Part shown: positions 1 through 8,036 of the stretch, one piece after another
Position numbering within the stretch: position 1 is the stretch's first letter
Layout: each line of letters opens with the position of its first letter
NCBI GenBank assembly: GCA_012719855.1
Contig: JAAXZN010000026.1
Span: forward strand, 1 to 64,000
Direction: 5' to 3'
Length of the DNA: 64,000 nt
DNA from: Serratia liquefaciens
GTDB taxonomy: Bacteria; Pseudomonadota; Gammaproteobacteria; Enterobacterales; Enterobacteriaceae
Notes under the pieces: generated by a model
Database searches by the model: none
Told to the model about the DNA's origin: nothing
The model's input: only the letters and a program-made list of their open reading frames with translations
Made by a program: the position numbers and the translations under genes

Positions 1-145
1 ACTTCTATAACTGCTCATGTCAGTGATTTCCTTCTTACTTGTGGTGAGTAAGCTGGAATTTTCTGGCATGGGCTTTCTTCAGGCTAGAGCCTCACAGGGA
101 CAATCACCACCTCCCCAGGAGGTGGTTTAGGGCTGACAACCAAAA
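1..145. other. Non-coding segment with a strong hairpin at the window edge
   Basis: No convincing reading frame is present. Bases 103-123 form a strong stem (ACCACCTCC, short loop, GGAGGTGGT) followed by TTTAGGGCTGAC. The compact GC hairpin close to a boundary resembles the subterminal hairpins of IS200/IS605-type elements, but no transposase is visible and the segment is cut by the window edge. It could also be a terminator of a gene outside the window. Confidence 0.3.
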
Positions 146-163
146 AACCCGCCGTAGCGGGTT
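146..163 (-). terminator. Rho-independent terminator of queH
   Basis: Stem AACCCGC, loop CGTA, stem GCGGGTT. Read on the minus strand it is followed by a run of six T, about 20 bases after the queH stop codon. Confidence 0.8.
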
Positions 164-182
164 ATTCTTCATCAATGTGGCG

Positions 183-836
183 TTATTCTTCATCGCCGTA
201 ATACAGCACGCCCAGTTTGATCAGCGGTCGGCCCTGAGCTTTGCGGTGCAGGTTGGTGTCACGAAGTGAATAAACGCACCCACAATACTCTTGCTGGTAG
301 AAGCGCTCGCGCTTGCTGATGTCGATCATTCGCGACGCGCCGCCTTTTTTACGCCAGTTGTAATCCCAATACTCGAGATCCGGATATTTTTCTGCCGCAC
401 GCACGCCACAGTCGGTGATTTGCTGCATGTTCTTCCAGCGGGAGATGCCCAGCGAACTGGAGATGGTGTCATAACCATTTTCGTGCGCATACAGCGCGGT
501 ACGTTCGAAACGCATGTCGAAGCACATGGTGCAACGGATGCCACGCTCGGGTTCATGCTCCATCCCTTTGGCGCGGGCAAACCAGTTATCGGTATCGTAA
601 TCGGCGTCAATAATGGGTATGCCGTGCTGCTCGGCGAAACGGATGTTCTCGTCTTTGCGCAGCAGATATTCCTTTTGCGGATGGATGTTCGGGTTATAGA
701 AGAAAATGGCGTACTCGATGCCGGAGGCCTGAATGGCTTCCATCACCTCACCGGAACAGGGAGCACAGCAGGAGTGCAGCAGCAGTTTGCTTTTGCCCTC
801 AGGCAAGTTGAGTTTCTCTCTAACCAGTTCCGTCAT
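183..836 (-). CDS. queH: Epoxyqueuosine reductase QueH
   Basis: A 217-residue cytosolic enzyme of the QueH (former DUF208) family. It reduces epoxyqueuosine to queuosine in tRNA, the last step of Q modification, and is unrelated to the cobalamin-dependent QueG. Visible hallmarks are the N-terminal HSCCAPCS motif (Cys23, Cys24, Cys27), the RCTMCFDMR motif (Cys102, Cys105) and YCGC near the C terminus (Cys185, Cys187). These are the expected ligands for an Fe-S cluster and nearby metal plus the redox-active pair. Length is normal for the family. It is a single gene read toward the window edge with its own terminator. Confidence 0.9.
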   Translation of the reverse strand: MTELVREKLNLPEGKSKLLLHSCCAPCSGEVMEAIQASGIEYAIFFYNPNIHPQKEYLLRKDENIRFAEQHGIPIIDADYDTDNWFARAKGMEHEPERGIRCTMCFDMRFERTALYAHENGYDTISSSLGISRWKNMQQITDCGVRAAEKYPDLEYWDYNWRKKGGASRMIDISKRERFYQQEYCGCVYSLRDTNLHRKAQGRPLIKLGVLYYGDEE

Positions 837-1016
837 TTCTCTACCTCACAAACCTTGTCCAATAAATCGCGCGGCCGCACTATACGAATAAACACTAGCG
901 GCTTCAAGGCATAAGCGCCAGCCGTGGCTAAATTCCAGCGAGCGGGCATTCCCTTGTCTCCTCTTTTGCGCTACTTTAAATTTACCGTTCTATAGCAATG
1001 ATTTTAAAGGTGAAAC

Positions 1017-1313
1017 ATGCTTTATCTGATCTACGCGCAAGACGTCCCCAACTCATTGGAAAACCGCCTGTCGGTACGCCCCGCACACCTGGCGCGCCTG
1101 CAGGCACTTCGTGATGAAGGCCGTTTGGTGGTTGCCGGCCCCAACCCCGCCATCGACAGCAACGATCCGGGCAGTGCCGGCTTCAGCGGCTCCACCGTTA
1201 TTGCAGAGTTCGCCTCGCTGGCGGACGCACAAGCCTGGGCGGAACAGGATCCCTACGTCGCCGCCGGCGTTTATGCCGACGTGACGGTAAAACCCTTCAA
1301 ACAAGTGTTCTAA
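1017..1313 (+). CDS. yciI: YciI family protein
   Basis: A 98-residue protein that matches E. coli YciI over its whole length, including [11 protein letters not shown] (conserved His24), VDSNDPG-like IDSNDPG and the C-terminal VKPFK. YciI is a small ferredoxin-like (dimeric alpha-beta barrel) protein; a His/Asp pair is proposed to be catalytic, but the physiological reaction in enterobacteria is not settled. The start is supported by AAGGTG seven bases upstream of ATG. In E. coli yciI lies a few genes from clsA and yciY, as here. Confidence 0.92.
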   Translation: MLYLIYAQDVPNSLENRLSVRPAHLARLQALRDEGRLVVAGPNPAIDSNDPGSAGFSGSTVIAEFASLADAQAWAEQDPYVAAGVYADVTVKPFKQVF

Positions 1314-1320
1314 CTTTAAT

Positions 1321-1356
1321 GACAACCCGCTGCTTTTTCGCCGCGGTGGGTTGTTA
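1321..1356 (+). terminator. Probable terminator after yciI
   Basis: Imperfect hairpin with ACAACCC and GGGTTGT arms directly after the yciI stop codon. The tail is only moderately T-rich. Confidence 0.5.
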
Positions 1357-1438
1357 ACACTGGCAGAGCGAGCGACACCAATAGGGGAGTTTGATTCTAG
1401 CTATTTAGCATCCACCCGCTAAATCACAGACAAAAAAA

Positions 1439-1460
1439 AGCCAGCACGGAGTGGCTGGCT
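1439..1460 (-). terminator. Terminator for smvR
   Basis: AGCCAGC, 8-base loop, GCTGGCT. On the minus strand it is followed by TTTTTTTT. It lies 130 bases beyond the smvR stop codon and is the first intrinsic terminator in that direction. Confidence 0.7.
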
Positions 1461-1592
1461 AAAGGGTTCTTCGAGGGAATATCTTGTTCGATAAACATAC
1501 TCCCTTCGCCGCTGAATTCGCCATCTATCGGTGCAATAGGCAAAGCCTGAGCCGCTTATTTTTAGTCCCCGCGTGGAAACTTCTCTTAATGT

Positions 1593-2147
1593 TCAGCGAC
1601 TCTCGGCGTTTTGCAATATCAATGTCTGCATATCCGCAAACATGGCATCCCACTCCGCCGGGTCAATCTCCATCAAGCCAAAGTAACGCAGCATAAATGC
1701 CCCTTCGGGGGCCAAAAATGCCAGCCGCGCGCGCTTGCCTTCCTCAGTGGCTAAATCCAGTCCGGCGATCCGACTACGGTACCATTCACGCGTGCTGTCC
1801 AGATGCTCCGGCGTTTGGATCAAGGTTGCCATCAGCCCCGCCGCCTTGGCGCTGGAGGCCTGATCGGAGCTCCTGGTTGCCTGTAGATGCGCCTTAACAG
1901 TCGTGCTGGCCGAGGGATTTTCGCCGGCAATCTCGTCGAAGACTCGTTCATAGGCCTTACCCCAGCGATCGAACATCGCATCAATCAGCGCGTCTTTGCT
2001 GCCAAAACAATACTGCACCCCACCTTTGGAAATCCCCATGGCCCTGGCGACGGAGTCAATGGTCAGCCCGGCGGCGCCCTGCGTGGCGACAATCTCTTCG
2101 GCCACGTCCAGAACCTTGTCACGATCGATGCTGCGTTGACGTCCCAT
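1593..2147 (-). CDS. smvR: TetR family repressor, SmvR-like
   Basis: A 184-residue TetR-type regulator. The N-terminal helix-turn-helix is clear (roughly residues 25-47, AAGLTIDSVARAMGISKGGV, followed by YCFGSKDALI), and the rest is a helical ligand-binding domain. It is divergent from and adjacent to an SmvA-type efflux gene. In Salmonella and Klebsiella that arrangement is smvR-smvA, where SmvR represses the pump and its loss raises resistance to cationic biocides. The functional link here is inferred from context. The first ATG is used; the palindrome at 2169-2178 just upstream is a plausible operator. Confidence 0.8.
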   Translation of the reverse strand: MGRQRSIDRDKVLDVAEEIVATQGAAGLTIDSVARAMGISKGGVQYCFGSKDALIDAMFDRWGKAYERVFDEIAGENPSASTTVKAHLQATRSSDQASSAKAAGLMATLIQTPEHLDSTREWYRSRIAGLDLATEEGKRARLAFLAPEGAFMLRYFGLMEIDPAEWDAMFADMQTLILQNAESR

Positions 2148-2168
2148 TGAGAAACCCCCTTTTCAATA

Positions 2169-2178
2169 CATACGTATG
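2169..2178. promoter_or_regulatory. Candidate SmvR operator
   Basis: Perfect palindrome CATACGTATG within an AT-rich spacer, 22 bases before the smvR start and about 90 bases before smvA. Placement between divergent TetR and efflux genes is the usual position for an autoregulatory TetR operator. The palindrome is seen; its function is inferred. Confidence 0.5.
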
Positions 2179-2269
2179 GATATATATTACGCCAGTATAC
2201 CACCCGGCAATCCCGAGCGGTAACCTGAAAGCCACGCACCCGCGTCGCTTGTTTTTTTGGAATAATATT

Positions 2270-3742
2270 ATGCACGTAAACAACCGCTGGTTGATCCTGG
2301 CAATGATTTCCAGCGCGCTATTTTTGATTATTATCGACATGACGGTACTTTACACCGCCTTGCCACGGCTGACCCTGGCGCTGGATGCCAGCGCCTCGCA
2401 AAAATTATGGATCGTCAATGCCTACCCACTGGTGGTCGCCGGTTTGCTGCCCGGTGCCGGCATGTTGAGCGATCGCCTCGGCCACAAGCGGTTGTTTATT
2501 GCCGGGTTGCCGGTATTTGCCGTCGCCTCTCTTTGTGCGGCCTTTTCTCCCTCGGCCGAATGGCTGATCGCTGCCCGCGTCTTCCTTGCGGTAGGCGCCG
2601 CGATGATGATGCCGGCTACCCTGTCCATTGTCCGTCATGTCTTTACTGATGAGCGTGAGCGCGCGCTGGCGATTGGCATATGGGCGGCAGTGGCCTCTGG
2701 CGGAGCTGCCATTGGGCCGGTGGTTGGCGGCGTGCTGCTGGAGTATTTCTGGTGGGGCTCGGTGTTTTTGATCAACGTTCCCGTGGTGATGGTGGTGCTC
2801 CCCTTAGCTTGGCGGTTGATCCCCCACTGTGGCGGTGAAAATAAGTCGCCTTACGACATCATCGGCTCAGTGCAAATCATGGCCGGTCTGGTGGGCTGCA
2901 TTTATGCATTGAAGGAGTTAAGCAAGGCGTCCCCCTCCTTTAGCGCAATGGCCATTGCCGCTGCTGTCGGCATTTTCTCGCTTTGGCGGTTTGTTCGCCG
3001 CCAACGGCAGTCCCGCAGCCCGATGATAGACTTCACATTGTTTAAAAATCAGCTGTTCGCCGGCGGCGTCGGGGTGGCGCTGGTGTCGATGATCGCGTTG
3101 GTCGGAGTGGAACTGGTGCTGACTCAGCGGCTGCAACTGGTACTCGAACTTAGTCCGTTGCAGGCCGCACTGTTTATTCTGCCCATTCCGCTGGCCTCAG
3201 CGCTGGCTGGCCCCATGGCCGGTTTGCTGCTGCCGCGCTACGGCGAGCGCAGCATGATCCTCGGCGGCTTTATCCTGACCGGCCTAGGCATCGCCGGCCT
3301 GGCCCTGCTTTACCAGAGCAGCCTGGTGCTGCAGCTGATTTGCCTGTTCATCGCCGGTTTTGGTTTGGGGGGCGTGATTACGGCAGCCTCCACCGCCATC
3401 ATGCTAAATGCGCCGGAAGAAAAATCCGGTATGGCCGCGTCGATCGAGGATGTGTCCTATGAGTTGGGCGGCGTTCTGGGTATCACACTGCTCGGCGGGT
3501 TGATGACCGCCATTTATAGCCACAGTCTGGAACTGCCGGCGAGCCTGCCGGTGAGTGATATCGCCTACGACAGTATCGACGAAGCCCTGCGGCTGGCCGC
3601 CAATCTGGCTGCCGATCAGGCAGAGCAGCTTAAACATCTGGCGCGGCTGGCATTCGACCGCGCGTTTATCGTCGTGTTGATTGCGGCCGCTGTATTGATG
3701 GCACTGGGCGCCGGCGTGGCAAAAATGGCATTGCGCAAGTAA
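2270..3742 (+). CDS. smvA: MFS drug efflux pump, SmvA-like (DHA2, 14 TM)
   Basis: A 490-residue inner-membrane proton antiporter of the DHA2 (EmrB/QacA) family. Motif A is recognisable as GMLSDRLGHKRLF after TM2, with a motif C-like GPVVGGVLLEY in TM5, and hydrophobic segments run throughout. The first helix carries IDMTVLYTALP, typical of SmvA/QacA pumps, with the membrane-embedded Asp that cationic-drug exporters use. SmvA exports methyl viologen, quaternary ammonium compounds and chlorhexidine. An upstream in-frame start would add 41 residues that overlap the promoter and smvR leader; ATG at 2270, preceded by TTGGAAT, matches family length. Probably repressed by the divergent TetR gene. 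Confidence 0.85.
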   Translation: MHVNNRWLILAMISSALFLIIIDMTVLYTALPRLTLALDASASQKLWIVNAYPLVVAGLLPGAGMLSDRLGHKRLFIAGLPVFAVASLCAAFSPSAEWLIAARVFLAVGAAMMMPATLSIVRHVFTDERERALAIGIWAAVASGGAAIGPVVGGVLLEYFWWGSVFLINVPVVMVVLPLAWRLIPHCGGENKSPYDIIGSVQIMAGLVGCIYALKELSKASPSFSAMAIAAAVGIFSLWRFVRRQRQSRSPMIDFTLFKNQLFAGGVGVALVSMIALVGVELVLTQRLQLVLELSPLQAALFILPIPLASALAGPMAGLLLPRYGERSMILGGFILTGLGIAGLALLYQSSLVLQLICLFIAGFGLGGVITAASTAIMLNAPEEKSGMAASIEDVSYELGGVLGITLLGGLMTAIYSHSLELPASLPVSDIAYDSIDEALRLAANLAADQAEQLKHLARLAFDRAFIVVLIAAAVLMALGAGVAKMALRK

Positions 3743-3938
3743 TGGTCGAAAGATGCTGTTGTTGTTAACGCATTCTGCTTAAACTGATTTGGCAATTTGC
3801 TTCGCGGATTTATCGATATTGGTTTTGACGATGGCATTGATGCTTTTGATCGTCTTTAACCCTGCGATAAATCCGGTTACTGTGTTTGTTATGGATATTG
3901 TGTAAATCATCGAATCAAATAATCAGGAGAAGATTATT

Positions 3939-4430
3939 ATGGCAACGACGAAGAAAGCAGCGAAAAACCATATCGGCCTGGACAGCAAACAATCGGCAAA
4001 ACTCTCGGAAGCCCTGAATGCGCTGCTGGCGAATTATCAGGTGCTGTATATGAACGTACGCGGCTACCACTGGAACATCTCCGGTCCGCACTTCTTTGAG
4101 CTGCACGTCAAATTTGAAGAAACTTATAACGATCTGCTGACCAAGGTCGATGAACTGGCGGAGCGTATTTTGACCCTGGGTTCGCAGCCTCGCCATGCCT
4201 TCAGCGATTACCTGAAAACTTCCGACATCAAGGAAGACACCAACGTCACCGACGATAAAGGCACGCTAAGCGGTTTATTGCACGGCTATTCGGTGCTGCT
4301 GCAACAGCAGCGTGAACTGCTGACGCTGGCCGCCGATGCCGGTGATGAAGGGACAGCTTCATTGATGAGCGATTACATCAAAGAGCAGGAAAAACAGGTG
4401 TGGATGCTTAACGCCTACCTGGGAAAATAA
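3939..4430 (+). CDS. Dps-like DNA starvation/ferritin protein
   Basis: A 163-residue member of the Dps/mini-ferritin family, which forms 12-subunit cages that oxidise and store iron and protect DNA. The ferroxidase signature is visible: YHWNISGPHFFELHVKFEE followed by VDELAERI, supplying the His, Asp and Glu ligands at the dimer interface. A Lys-rich N-terminal tail (ATTKKAAKNH) could contact DNA. It is clearly a different paralogue from E. coli Dps, closer to the shorter Dps proteins of other bacteria, so no gene symbol is given. SD AGGAGA precedes the ATG. It is a single-gene unit. Confidence 0.88.
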   Translation: MATTKKAAKNHIGLDSKQSAKLSEALNALLANYQVLYMNVRGYHWNISGPHFFELHVKFEETYNDLLTKVDELAERILTLGSQPRHAFSDYLKTSDIKEDTNVTDDKGTLSGLLHGYSVLLQQQRELLTLAADAGDEGTASLMSDYIKEQEKQVWMLNAYLGK

Positions 4431-4450
4431 TCCCAACCTGTGCTAACAAA

Positions 4451-4470
4451 ACAGTCCCCTCAGGGACTGT
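4451..4470. repeat. Inverted repeat copy 1
   Basis: Palindromic hairpin ACAGTCCCCTCAGGGACTGT, 20 bases after the Dps-like stop. An identical copy lies at 4612-4631. On the minus strand this copy is followed by TTTTGTT, so it may end transcription arriving from yciY. Confidence 0.75.
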
Positions 4471-4564
4471 TAGGCCGTTGACAAACATATAATGTTTGGC
4501 GGCAGCCGCTAAAGATTTTGAAAATAAATCAGGAAAATCAATTTATTGATTTTCGGCTGATAAC

Positions 4565-4601
4565 ACAAAGGGGGAAAAACCACGCTTTTCTCCCCCTTTG
4601 T
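4565..4601. terminator. Large hairpin between the Dps-like gene and yciY
   Basis: Eleven-base arms ACAAAGGGGGA and TCCCCCTTTGT, extended inward by A-run/T-run pairing. It lies between the two 20-base palindromes. It lacks a clear T tail outside the stem, so terminator function is only probable. Confidence 0.45.
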
Positions 4602-4611
4602 CAATAATCTG

Positions 4612-4631
4612 ACAGTCCCCTCAGGGACTGT
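4612..4631. repeat. Inverted repeat copy 2
   Basis: Exact second copy of ACAGTCCCCTCAGGGACTGT, followed on the plus strand by TTTTCGTTTT and thus terminator-like for rightward transcription. It ends 8 bases before the yciY stop codon. Confidence 0.75.
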
Positions 4632-4638
4632 TTTCGTT

Positions 4639-4815
4639 TTACCACTCGTACGACACCACAAACAGCAACGAACGTCGGTGCTGATCGTCCAGGCGACGCC
4701 GCACCCGAATGATATGCCGATTGCTGCATGACTGGCGTTCCAACCAGCGATGCCTGCGGCGCTGGCTCTGCCGCAACATCCGCCAGCGGCCCACTTCGTT
4801 TCTACTGCGTCTCAT
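4639..4815 (-). CDS. yciY: Small basic protein YciY
   Basis: A 58-residue Arg-rich protein homologous to E. coli YciY, a 57-residue protein of unknown function. The diagnostic stretch is [14 protein letters not shown] near the N terminus, then RRRHRWLE and a C-terminal RRSLLFVV. An in-frame ATG five codons upstream (4830) is possible, but the E. coli protein starts at the chosen Met. It is divergent from clsA, and the same neighbours are found in E. coli. Many arginines suggest nucleic-acid or ribosome contact, but nothing shows this. Confidence 0.8.
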   Translation of the reverse strand: MRRSRNEVGRWRMLRQSQRRRHRWLERQSCSNRHIIRVRRRLDDQHRRSLLFVVSYEW

Positions 4816-5068
4816 CGTTTCGTTACTCATTCGTCAAAAGCCAACGGCGGGCATTATAGCCCTTTCGCCGTGCGATCCAAGCCACAACTTGCCGTATTTC
4901 ACTCTGTTTCGGTGGCGCGACTGGCAGCTTAAAATGCTCTTTTTGTTTACAGCAAGTCCCTTAAGACAATCATATTTTTGCAACATAAGCGCGGAGAAAA
5001 GGTTTCCCCTTTACCATTCTGTGCGTACACTCATCGTTGGTGGTTTGCGAACGGGATTTTTCGCCTTT

Positions 5069-6529
5069 ATGACAACATTTTATACCGTAATCAGTTGGCT
5101 CATGGTGTTTGGTTACTGGCTGCTTATCGCCGGTGTGACCCTGCGTATTCTGATGAAACGCCGAGCCGTACCTTCTGCGATGGCCTGGCTGCTGGTTATC
5201 TACATTCTGCCGCTGTTCGGTATTGTGGCTTATTTATCTTTTGGCGAATTGCACCTGGGCAAGCGCCGCGCCGAACGCGCCAAGGCCATGTGGCCCTCTA
5301 CCGCACGCTGGCTGAGCGAATTAAAAGAGAGCCAGCGGATCTTCGCCACGGAGTACAGTGAGGTCGCCAGACCCCTGTTCCAACTGTGCGATCGCCGTCA
5401 GGGCATTGATGGCGTCAAGGGTAACCAACTCCAACTGCTCACCACCACCGACTCGACGCTGAAAGCGCTGATCCGCGATATTGAGCTGGCTCGCCATAAT
5501 ATAGAGATGGTGTTTTATATCTGGCAGCCCGGCGGGCTGGTGGATCAGGTCGCCGAGTCGCTGATGGCCGCTGCGCGCCGCGGCGTACACTGCCGACTGT
5601 TACTGGATTCTGCCGGCAGCCTGCAGTTTTTCCGCAGCCCCTATCCCGGCATGATGCGCAATGCCGGTATCGAAGTCGTGGAGGCGCTCAAGGTCAACCT
5701 GTTCCGCGTGTTCCTGCGTCGAATGGATTTACGCCAGCACCGCAAAGTGGTGCTGATCGACAACTATATCGCCTACACCGGCAGCATGAACATGGTGGAC
5801 CCGCGCTATTTCAAACAGGATGCCGGCGTCGGCCAATGGATCGACTTGATGGCGCGCATGGAAGGCCCGGTCGCCAGTACCATGGGGATCGTTTATGCCT
5901 GCGATTGGGAGATTGAAACCGGTAAACGCATTCTGCCGCCGCCGCCGGACGTCAATATCATGCCGTTCGAACAGGAAAGCGGCCACACCATCCAGGTTAT
6001 CGCTTCCGGCCCCGGCTTCCCAGAGGAGATGATCCACCAGGCGCTGCTGACGGCCGTTTACTCCGCGCGCGAACAGCTGATCATGACCACGCCTTACTTT
6101 GTGCCAAGCGACGACCTGCTGCATGCTATCTGCACCGCCGCCCTGCGCGGGGTGGAAGTCAGCATTATTGTCCCACGCGACAACGACTCGACGATGGTAC
6201 GCTGGGCCAGCCGTTCATTCTTCTCCGAACTGCTGGAAGCTGGCGTGCGGATCTATCAGTTCGAAGGCGGTCTGCTGCATACCAAAAGCGTGTTGGTCGA
6301 CGGTCAGCTCAGCCTGGTGGGTACGGTGAACCTGGACATGCGCAGCCTGTGGCTGAACTTCGAAATCACGCTGGTGATCGACGATGACGGTTTCGGCACC
6401 GATCTGGCCTGTGTGCAGGATGATTACATTGCCCGTTCGCAGTTGCTGAACGCCCAGGAATGGCAGAAACGGCCATTCTGGCATCGGATTGTCGAGCGCC
6501 TGTTCTACTTTTTCAGCCCGCTGCTATAA
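5069..6529 (+). CDS. clsA: Cardiolipin synthase A
   Basis: A 486-residue inner-membrane enzyme that condenses two phosphatidylglycerols to cardiolipin plus glycerol. The start at 5069 ([11 protein letters not shown]) gives exactly the length of E. coli ClsA; a longer frame to 4709 overlaps yciY and is rejected. Two N-terminal membrane segments (about residues 3-25 and 35-57) precede two phospholipase-D motifs, HRKVVLIDN with TGSMN and HTKSVLVDG with GTVNLD. Each provides the catalytic His and Lys (HKD motif). The following yciU gene is read in the same direction. Confidence 0.96.
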   Translation: MTTFYTVISWLMVFGYWLLIAGVTLRILMKRRAVPSAMAWLLVIYILPLFGIVAYLSFGELHLGKRRAERAKAMWPSTARWLSELKESQRIFATEYSEVARPLFQLCDRRQGIDGVKGNQLQLLTTTDSTLKALIRDIELARHNIEMVFYIWQPGGLVDQVAESLMAAARRGVHCRLLLDSAGSLQFFRSPYPGMMRNAGIEVVEALKVNLFRVFLRRMDLRQHRKVVLIDNYIAYTGSMNMVDPRYFKQDAGVGQWIDLMARMEGPVASTMGIVYACDWEIETGKRILPPPPDVNIMPFEQESGHTIQVIASGPGFPEEMIHQALLTAVYSAREQLIMTTPYFVPSDDLLHAICTAALRGVEVSIIVPRDNDSTMVRWASRSFFSELLEAGVRIYQFEGGLLHTKSVLVDGQLSLVGTVNLDMRSLWLNFEITLVIDDDGFGTDLACVQDDYIARSQLLNAQEWQKRPFWHRIVERLFYFFSPLL

Positions 6530-6585
6530 ATGCCGCAGCGGGCATGGTTTAATAACGCCAAATCATTTGTGATCGGGATTTAATT

Positions 6586-6909
6586 ATGGATTTGAATAAC
6601 CGCCTTACTGAAGACGAAACGCTGGAACAGGCTTACGACATCTTTCTGGAACTGGCCGGCGACAATCTGGATCCGGCGGATATTCTGCTGTTCAATCTGC
6701 AGTTTGAGGAGCGCGGTGGCGCAGAACTGTATGACCCTGCGGAAGACTGGTCGGAACATGTGGATTTTGACCTGAACCCGGATTTCTTTGCCGAGGTAGT
6801 GATTGGCCTGGCTGACAGCGATGGCGAGCCGATCAATGACGTTTTTGCCCGCGTACTGCTCTGCCGCGAGAAAGACCACAAACTTTGCCACATCCTGTGG
6901 AAAGAGTAA
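6586..6909 (+). CDS. yciU: DUF440 family protein YciU
   Basis: A 107-residue very acidic protein almost identical to E. coli YciU (HI1450 family). HI1450 has a DNA-mimic-like acidic surface and was proposed to bind a basic partner such as HU; the biological role is open. Conserved stretches include [23 protein letters not shown] and [11 protein letters not shown]. The start is preceded by GGGATTTAATT. In E. coli the next gene is oppF; here a 7-kb accessory locus intervenes. Confidence 0.93.
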   Translation: MDLNNRLTEDETLEQAYDIFLELAGDNLDPADILLFNLQFEERGGAELYDPAEDWSEHVDFDLNPDFFAEVVIGLADSDGEPINDVFARVLLCREKDHKLCHILWKE

Positions 6910-6926
6910 CTTTCTGATACCCATAT

Positions 6927-6957
6927 AACCCTGTCGGTCATCGCGACCGGCAGGGTT
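6927..6957. terminator. Bidirectional hairpin between yciU and the DeoR gene
   Basis: Arms AACCCTG-CGGTC and GACCG-CAGGGTT with one bulged position each, centred between two convergent stop codons. The tail is weakly T-rich on both strands. Confidence 0.6.
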
Positions 6958-6967
6958 GCTTAGCCCC

Positions 6968-7744
6968 TCAGGCCACAATCACCTGGAGATTTGCCGGGAA
7001 AACCAGATTCTTCAGTTTCTTCTCCGGATCGCTGGTCACCAACCACGAGATATCTTTTAACTCTGCCACCAGCCCTGTCGCATGGTTATTCAACTTGTGC
7101 CCATCGGCAAGGACAATGGTTTTGTTGCTGTTTTTGATCATCTGACGGGCAATGGCGGCCTCGTTCAAATCCTGATCCATCACCCCTGCCTTTGGGCTCA
7201 CCGCCCCGGCGCCGATGACCGCATAATCCGCATAGAAAGCGCTGATCCCCTGCAATGCCACCGGGCCAATGCACTCCATTTTCGACAGGCCGAACTGCCC
7301 GCCAATCAGGATCAGGTTAATCGTTGAATTATCATGGAACAGGTTGGCGATCACCGGAGAATTGGTGATGACGGTAAGCTGGTTAATCCCGGCAATCTGC
7401 TTGGCAAATTCCAGCGTCGTGGTCCCGAAGTCGATAAACAGCGAGTCCCCTGGCTTGATCAGTTCGGCCGCTTTGATGGCAATGGCCTTTTTGTCATCCT
7501 CGGCCAGTCTGGCCCGCTGATTAAACTCCAGCTCAAACCCATATTGAGCAATGACCGCCCCTCCATGGATTTTCTTGATGTGTTTCAGCTCTTCAAGCTT
7601 ATTCAGGTCTCTGCGGATGGTTTCCTGCGAGACATTAAAGTCATCAGCCAACTCATTGACGAACACCTGCCCACTATTTTTCAACTTCTCGAGAATGATG
7701 TTCCTTCGTTCTACTGCGTTTGAGTAATCCATCTTCTGATCCAT
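6968..7744 (-). CDS. DeoR/GlpR family transcriptional regulator
   Basis: A 258-residue regulator. The N-terminal DeoR helix-turn-helix is textbook (about residues 10-60: ILEKLKNSGQVFVNELADDF, SQETIRRDLNKLEE, KIHGGAV). The C-terminal sugar-phosphate-binding domain has FIDFGTTTLEFAKQI, VITNSPVIA, LIGGQ and VLADGHK. These proteins are usually repressors released by a phosphorylated intermediate of the pathway they control. It is divergent from the kinase gene and is the obvious regulator of the 7-14 kb locus. An alternative ATG four codons in (7732) cannot be excluded. Candidate operators are the AACCACA clusters at 7862-7892 and 13892-13929. Confidence 0.85.
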   Translation of the reverse strand: MDQKMDYSNAVERRNIILEKLKNSGQVFVNELADDFNVSQETIRRDLNKLEELKHIKKIHGGAVIAQYGFELEFNQRARLAEDDKKAIAIKAAELIKPGDSLFIDFGTTTLEFAKQIAGINQLTVITNSPVIANLFHDNSTINLILIGGQFGLSKMECIGPVALQGISAFYADYAVIGAGAVSPKAGVMDQDLNEAAIARQMIKNSNKTIVLADGHKLNNHATGLVAELKDISWLVTSDPEKKLKNLVFPANLQVIVA

Positions 7745-7861
7745 TACGTTGTCTTTAGCATTATAAAAAGTGTGGGTTTAGATGACGTTTTAATTGCCTG
7801 GTGGACAATTGTTTACCAACTCCTCACGTGAAGCAACCGCCTATTTCACTTTTCACAGGGC

Positions 7862-7892
7862 AAAAACCACAACAACCACAGCATAACCACAC
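7862..7892. promoter_or_regulatory. Candidate DeoR operator cluster upstream of the kinase
   Basis: Three direct copies of AACCACA at 7865, 7874 and 7885, with a further copy at 8011-8017 and a degenerate inverted copy TGTGGGTT at 7771. The cluster lies in the divergent DeoR/kinase spacer. The same heptamer is clustered upstream of the other transcription unit of this locus. The repeats are seen; binding by the local DeoR protein is inferred. Confidence 0.5.
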
Positions 7893-8036
7893 TGTCAGAA
7901 GTTAAAACCAAGACATTGGTCACAATTAAATCGAAAATTGTGAGTTTGATGTTGATTTAATGTGTAGCAATGATACTAAACAATATAAACGGGCACAATG
8001 ACAACATCTAAACCACAAAATAGACCTGAGGGCTTT

